Both the position numbers and the translations under genes were made by a program. From Pseudopelobacter sp964542535 (lineage in GTDB: Bacteria; Desulfobacterota; Desulfuromonadia; Geobacterales; Pseudopelobacteraceae), in contig CAZIUE010000002.1 of the NCBI GenBank assembly GCA_964542535.1, forward strand, positions 212,193-276,192: a DNA stretch of 64,000 nt, given 5' to 3'. Shown here piece by piece: positions 59,836 to 64,000 of this stretch (the stretch's first letter is position 1; each line of letters starts with the position of its first letter). A model generated the notes under the pieces. That model was not told the DNA's origin. It searched no databases and was given only the letters and a program-made list of their open reading frames with translations.

Positions 59836-60645
59836 TCAGTTCACGCCGAGAATGACGTGTGAAGCCTCGAACAGGGCGCAGACCGGCTCGCCTTGCCGCA
59901 GCCCCAGGCTGTGGCTGCTTCCGTGGGTGACAATGGCGCAGATGGACAGCCCCTCCCCGACGGCGATCTCGATCTCGCTGCTGGCCTCTCCCGGTCTGAG
60001 AGACGCCACTGTTCCGGGGAAGAGATTGCCGGCGGTGATCCTGGCTTCGTGCAGGCCGCTGGCCACGATGACCGACGCGGGTTTGACGATGGCGTGGGCC
60101 TGCATGCCGGGGACCAGCTGCAGGTTGAGGATGGCGGCATTGCTCACCACCGCCCTCAGGGATATGCCCTGTTCCAGGGTCAGGGTGACGTCGCTGTACA
60201 CCACACCCTCTTCGATGAAGGAGACGGTTCCGGAGAAGGTGTTGGGTGCGTTGAATCCGGGAGAAGACCTGCGGAGAAAGTTGAAGATGCTTTCGGTGTA
60301 GCCGAAACGCTCCTCCTGGTTCTCCATGAATCTGCGTCGTTCTTCCTGCATGGCGCGGAACTGGGCCACGACTTTTTCACCCTCTTCGGTAAGGCAGGAG
60401 CCGCCCCCACCCCGGCCGCCGGTCTGGCGTTTGACCAGAGCCTCTCCGGCCCGGGTATTAATGCCGTTGATCGTGTCCCAGGCAGTTTTGTAGCAGATCC
60501 CCATCGCCTTGGCCGCCCGGGTGATGGAACCCAGCTGGCCGACCTTCTCCAGCAGATTGATCTGCGCGCTCCCGGGGAAGGTGTCGTCCTGGCGGTCGAG
60601 ACAGCCGAGCGCGGAGCGCTCCTTGTGCTGCCGGGTACAGCTCAT
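59836..60645 (-). CDS. ModE-type molybdate/tungstate regulator 2
   Basis: 269 aa from ATG 60645, whose start overlaps the phosphatase stop (ATGA) and gives exactly the length of regulator 1 at 45066. HTH LLEKVGQLGSITRAAKAMG, wing GGRGGGGSCLTEEGEKV, and two Mop domains (NAPNTFSGTV about 125; ITAGNLFPGTV about 200; C-terminal CALFEASHVILG). Likely controls the TupA genes directly downstream and perhaps TonB receptor 3. The two regulators are diverged, so they may separate Mo from W responses (inference). Confidence 0.93.
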   Translation of the reverse strand: MSCTRQHKERSALGCLDRQDDTFPGSAQINLLEKVGQLGSITRAAKAMGICYKTAWDTINGINTRAGEALVKRQTGGRGGGGSCLTEEGEKVVAQFRAMQEERRRFMENQEERFGYTESIFNFLRRSSPGFNAPNTFSGTVSFIEEGVVYSDVTLTLEQGISLRAVVSNAAILNLQLVPGMQAHAIVKPASVIVASGLHEARITAGNLFPGTVASLRPGEASSEIEIAVGEGLSICAIVTHGSSHSLGLRQGEPVCALFEASHVILGVN

Positions 60646-61418
60646 TGCTGGCCTGCCCGCTGCAACCTGATGGTTTTCTGTCTGCATTCAGGCGTTGGCG
60701 AGGCAGGATCGGCAGAAGAAGGAGGAGATGCGTTGTCCGCCGGAAAGGTCGACCGCTCTTCCCTGTCCCGGGAAATAACCCGACGGAAACCCTGACTGTC
60801 AAGGTTCATTTCCCGCAGACGCATCCTCTCCCTGCCGCAGTCGATCACGTTCAGGCAGCCGTAGTCCTGGCGCAGACGGAACAGGTTGTCCAGGGGCATG
60901 CCCAGGATGTGGGAGATGATGACCCGGTTGACGCCGGCATGTCCCACGATCAGCAGGTTACCGGCAGTGTTGCGCACGATCTCCTCGAACAGCGGGATGA
61001 CCCGGGCGGCCACGTCGGCGAAGCACTCCCCCGCCGGAGGGCGGTAGTAGACCATGTCGGCCCCCCGTTTCTCGTATTCGCCCGCGTACTGGGTACGGAC
61101 CTCGTCCATGGCCTGTCCGTCCCAGGCACCCATGTTGATCTCCCGGAGTTTGGAGAGGGGCTGGACCGGCGCGTTGCGTCCCTCGGCGATGATGCAGGCT
61201 GTTTCGTGGGAACGGCAGAGGTCGCTGCAGTAGATCCGTTTCAGGGGAATGCCGGCCAGTTCCGTGCGCCAGCTGACGGCCTGGGAACGACCGGCTGCAT
61301 TCAGTTCGATGTCGGCCTGGCCGATGTAACGCCTGACGCTGTCCTGGCGGATATCGCCGTGGCGCATGAGATACACGGTGGTGGGGTAGCTGCGGTTGTG
61401 AGTGTCGTTATCGCTCAT
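60642..61418 (-). CDS. Histidine phosphatase family protein (CobC-like)
   Basis: 258 aa. Phosphohistidine motif YLMRHGDIRQDS (H about 20), RYIGQADIELNAAG, second catalytic GHAGVNRV (about 165). RYIGQ-D-xLN-G resembles CobC alpha-ribazole phosphatase, but no cobalamin genes are nearby. A proline/serine-rich tail of about 50 residues extends past the domain. It overlaps the MocA-like gene (61415) and the modE-like gene by ATGA, so its role is linked to that operon. Confidence 0.85.
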   Translation of the reverse strand: MSDNDTHNRSYPTTVYLMRHGDIRQDSVRRYIGQADIELNAAGRSQAVSWRTELAGIPLKRIYCSDLCRSHETACIIAEGRNAPVQPLSKLREINMGAWDGQAMDEVRTQYAGEYEKRGADMVYYRPPAGECFADVAARVIPLFEEIVRNTAGNLLIVGHAGVNRVIISHILGMPLDNLFRLRQDYGCLNVIDCGRERMRLREMNLDSQGFRRVISRDREERSTFPADNASPPSSADPASPTPECRQKTIRLQRAGQQ

Positions 61419-62539
61419 TGTCTGCCGATGACCTCCGCCATGGGGCGCCCCAGTGCGGCCTCCAGGCGCGTTTGGATGATGAGAGCCGTGCGTAATCTGG
61501 TGGTGATGCGTTCGAGAACCCGCGGGTCCTCCTGTCCGTAGCGCTCCCGGGAGAGGCGGAAGCGTTCGTCCAGAGGGACGGGACGCTCCCCTTGGACCAG
61601 CTTGTCTGCCAGGTAGAGCAGCTCCCCCGTGGTGACGGGACCTTCCGCTGCCGGGACCAGGTCCATGTGGCTGGCCACCGGTTCCGCCACGGCTCCGAAA
61701 CCGGCTTCCCGCAGCAGGCGGGCGCCGGTCCGGGCATGGTCGGCTTCAGCCCGGGCGATGTCGTGCAGCAGAGCGGCCGCCTCCACGAGGCGCGTATCCA
61801 GACCGCAGCCGTTCTTGTTCAGTTTCGCGGCCAGGAGCAGCGCCAGGTCGGCCACCGCCCGTCCGTGGCGGATAACGGGGGAGTCTGTTGGCCAGAAACG
61901 CTCCAGAAGCGCCGCGCATTCCTCGCGGGTCGGGATCTCATAGCGATCGGCCTTGCGTTGCAGTTCCCCATAGGCTTCGGGTGTGTCCATGTCGTTGAGG
62001 ATGTGCTCGTCGCAGACCTCGATGTTCCGGGAACTGTTTTCCAACTGTGCCAGGGCGCCCCGCAGGCCGTCCCCGCCGCGCCAGTCAACGATCATCCGCG
62101 CATGACGGCCGGCGATCAGCGGAGGGTGGCCGCGTTTTCCCCGGAAACAGGGATAGAGCACCTGATCGCACCCCTCCCGGTACTCCTCCAGCAGGCGTCG
62201 TACGCTGGCCGGTCTGACCAGGGGGATATCCACCGGCAGCACGAAAAAGGGGACTGTCGCGTCGATGATGCTCTCTGCTCCGGCCTGGATGGAGCTGAAC
62301 ATCCCCTCCTGGTAGCGGTCGTTGACGATGGTCCGGACGTCCAGACGTTCCAGCAGCGGCTCCAGTTCCCGACGACGGTGCCCGACGACCAGGCTGATGT
62401 CGTCCACCCCAACGGAGCGGAACAGGGTGATGCTCCGCTCCAGCAGCGTCATCCCCCCCAGGGGGAGCAGCGGCTTGAAGTCGCCCATGCGCGAGGAGAA
62501 GCCGGCCGAGAGGATCAGGGCCTTGGCGGTGTGGGTCAT
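61415..62539 (-). CDS. MocA-like NTP transferase fused to HD domain (DVU_1551-like)
   Basis: 374 aa from ATG 62539 (GAGAGGA upstream). N-terminal nucleotidyltransferase of the molybdopterin cytidylyltransferase type (LILSAGFSSRMGDFKPLLP, given here as its 19 key residues; LPVDIPLVRP; RGKRGHPPLI; NDMDTPE, residues 1-200). C-terminal HD phosphohydrolase domain (RHGRAVADLALLL ... ALLHDIARAEADHA ... SHMDLV, residues 215-365). MocA makes the cytosine dinucleotide form of the Mo cofactor used by xanthine-dehydrogenase-family enzymes, such as the one at 24512-32245. I recall a NCBI family named after DVU_1551 with this NTP-transferase. The HD activity is unknown. Confidence 0.87.
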   Translation of the reverse strand: MTHTAKALILSAGFSSRMGDFKPLLPLGGMTLLERSITLFRSVGVDDISLVVGHRRRELEPLLERLDVRTIVNDRYQEGMFSSIQAGAESIIDATVPFFVLPVDIPLVRPASVRRLLEEYREGCDQVLYPCFRGKRGHPPLIAGRHARMIVDWRGGDGLRGALAQLENSSRNIEVCDEHILNDMDTPEAYGELQRKADRYEIPTREECAALLERFWPTDSPVIRHGRAVADLALLLAAKLNKNGCGLDTRLVEAAALLHDIARAEADHARTGARLLREAGFGAVAEPVASHMDLVPAAEGPVTTGELLYLADKLVQGERPVPLDERFRLSRERYGQEDPRVLERITTRLRTALIIQTRLEAALGRPMAEVIGRQ

Positions 62540-62603
62540 GACAACGTCCTCTCTTGGCCCGAAATCCCGTCCGGTCTCCGGGCCATGTGTGCTGGCCGAT
62601 GCA

Positions 62604-63995
62604 TCACCGGCTCTCCCCCCGCTGGTCAACGATGGCTCTCTTGATGGTGGGCGAAGGAGTGAACCGCCCCCTGCCCACCGTTTCCAGGGCCAGGGCGCCT
62701 GAAGCCAGGCCCCCGGCGATGGCCGGAACCCCCATCAGCGCCTGTCGCGCCCGGTCGATGCAGGCCTGCTCCTCGCGCTCACCGGTTTCGATGATAACGC
62801 TGATCAGCTCCCGATCGTCCCTCTGCTTCAGTGTCGCCTGATAATTGAGCAGGAAGGGGAGCGGGAAGAGCGCCTCGTCCAGCTGGGTGATGTTCAGTTC
62901 GTCACCCCCTGCCAGGCGGAACGTTCCGGCCAACCTGCCGTGCACCCGTTCCAGCCGGCGCAGCACGCTGCCGCAGGGACAGGGATCGGGGAGCAGACGG
63001 GCCAGGTCGCCGGTGCGGTAACGGATCAGCGGCATGCCCCGTCTGGTCAGGGTGGTGAAGACCACTTCGCCCGGCTGGCCGTCGGGGAGCGGCGCGCCGC
63101 TTTCGGGATCGACGATCTCCAGATACAGGTCCGCCTCCCGGGGGTGGTAGCCGCACTGGGCGGCGCATTCCACCGCACCCCCCAGCCCCATCTCGGTCAT
63201 GCCGTAATGATCGAAGACCGGCACTCCCCAGGCGGCGGAGATGGCCGCCTTTACGGCCCGCGGCGCAGAGTCGGCACTCACCAGGATACTGGTGAGGCGT
63301 TCTCCGACGATCAGGCCGGCTTTCGGGTGGCGCGCCAGTCCCAGCAGCTGCACCGGCAGTCCCACCAGGCAGTCGATGCGTTCCTCCCTGATGTGCTCCA
63401 GGGTCGTCTCCCGGTCCTGAACAAGGCCATGGATGACCCCCGTCACTCCCAGACGCTCCAATCCCCTGGAAAGCAGGTCTCCCACGCTGCCGGGCAGTTC
63501 TCCCGGCATAAGGATCAGCACCCGCTGCCCTGGTCTGACCATGGTTCCCATGCCGTGGTGGAAAAAATCGACGGTCAGTTCCAGGTCCTGGGCGGTGAAG
63601 TGCAGCCTCTTGGGGGGGGCCGTGGTGCCGGAACTGTACAGGGTCACCACCCGTTCGATCTTCCCCGGGGAGACGCAGAGGAAGCGCCGGTCTTCCTCCC
63701 GGATCTGGTCCGGAGTGGTGAAGGGGAGGGTGGAAAGCTCATCCAGGGATGCGGGCGCGGCGTATCCCGCCAGGTGTGTCCGGTAGAAGGGGCTGTGGCG
63801 TCTGGCGTACTCCAGGGTCTCGCCCAGCCTGGCCAGCTGGTAGCGCTCCAGCAGGTCACGGGTCAGGCGTTCTCCTCGCCTGTGGCCAATCCTGGCTGCT
63901 ATCCAGGGCTCCAGGGGGGTCAGCTGCGGCATATCGGCTTGTTCAGTGCGTTTTTCATCCGTTTTTCCGTCCCGGGCGTCCCGCGGTTGCGTCAT
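62604..63995 (-). CDS. PaaK-like AMP-dependent ligase (DVU_1553-like), possibly 5' truncated
   Basis: 463 aa from ATG 63995, 5 bp from the window end, so the true start could be further upstream; ATG 63932 is also possible. Adenylate-forming enzyme of the phenylacetate-CoA-ligase group: LYSSGTTAPPKR (about 117), DHYGMTEMG (about 253), RYRTGDLARL (about 322). The C-terminal small domain is short. I recall a NCBI family DVU_1553 AMP-dependent CoA ligase next to the MocA-like DVU_1551 gene; here the two are 64 bp apart. The acid it activates is unknown. Confidence 0.87.
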   Translation of the reverse strand: MTQPRDARDGKTDEKRTEQADMPQLTPLEPWIAARIGHRRGERLTRDLLERYQLARLGETLEYARRHSPFYRTHLAGYAAPASLDELSTLPFTTPDQIREEDRRFLCVSPGKIERVVTLYSSGTTAPPKRLHFTAQDLELTVDFFHHGMGTMVRPGQRVLILMPGELPGSVGDLLSRGLERLGVTGVIHGLVQDRETTLEHIREERIDCLVGLPVQLLGLARHPKAGLIVGERLTSILVSADSAPRAVKAAISAAWGVPVFDHYGMTEMGLGGAVECAAQCGYHPREADLYLEIVDPESGAPLPDGQPGEVVFTTLTRRGMPLIRYRTGDLARLLPDPCPCGSVLRRLERVHGRLAGTFRLAGGDELNITQLDEALFPLPFLLNYQATLKQRDDRELISVIIETGEREEQACIDRARQALMGVPAIAGGLASGALALETVGRGRFTPSPTIKRAIVDQRGESR

Positions 63996-64000
63996 AGCCT

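Overview
The window is about 64 kb of GC-rich (roughly 60-65% by eye) chromosomal DNA from an anaerobic, Gram-negative bacterium. Three TonB-dependent outer-membrane receptors, an [FeFe] hydrogenase, a DsrC/DsrMK-like redox module, a PEP-CTERM protein and tungstate/molybdate regulators point to the Desulfuromonadota (Geobacter / Pelobacter propionicus type). That placement is inference; no rRNA or marker gene is present. I saw no tRNA, CRISPR array or transposase.

Region A, 1-16,075 (+ strand), is a metal-handling island: three radical SAM proteins of one family (two carry an extra FecB/BtuF-like substrate-binding domain at the C terminus), two TonB receptors, two different DUF364-type putative heavy-metal-chelation proteins, a methyltransferase, an unrecognised 378-aa protein, two periplasmic FecB-type binding proteins and an orphan PEP-CTERM protein. 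I know of no described pathway with this gene set. Region B, 16.1-22.3 kb (- strand), has an XRE-type regulator, a small two-TM protein, a three-gene NuoE/NuoF/[FeFe]-hydrogenase operon and a PAS-LytTR regulator that resembles the CO sensor RcoM. A class A acid phosphatase lies divergently at 22.4 kb.

Region C, 23.3-44.8 kb (- strand), is a run of 20 co-directional genes, many joined by 4-nt ATGA overlaps. The upstream part encodes an NMT1/SsuA-type binding protein, a dCache-HAMP-PP2C phosphatase, a binding-protein/permease fusion with a circularly permuted domain order, an ABC ATPase with an anti-sigma-like tail, a STAS protein and an RsbW-like kinase. The downstream part encodes carrier-protein chemistry: benzoate-CoA-ligase-like enzyme, two ACPs, KASIII, acyltransferase, FabG, HisC-like aminotransferase, a three-subunit molybdenum hydroxylase, three related GNAT-like proteins (one fused to an RsbW-like domain) and an MFS exporter. 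It looks like an undescribed sensing-plus-biosynthesis cluster, and it is my main candidate for a new system.

Region D, 45.0-64.0 kb (- strand), is a molybdenum/tungsten region: two 269-aa ModE-type regulators, a molybdenum-storage-protein (MosB)-like protein, two TupA-like binding proteins without TupB/TupC, a TonB receptor with a ModE-like operator inside its promoter, an ECF transporter, a DsrC-DsrM-DsrK-like operon with a C_GCAxxG_C_C protein, a nitroreductase, a TiaS-like domain protein, and a PaaK-like ligase / MocA-HD / histidine phosphatase / ModE operon similar to a set I remember from the Desulfovibrio DVU_1551-1557 locus. Region D would supply and regulate the metal for molybdoenzymes such as the hydroxylase of region C.
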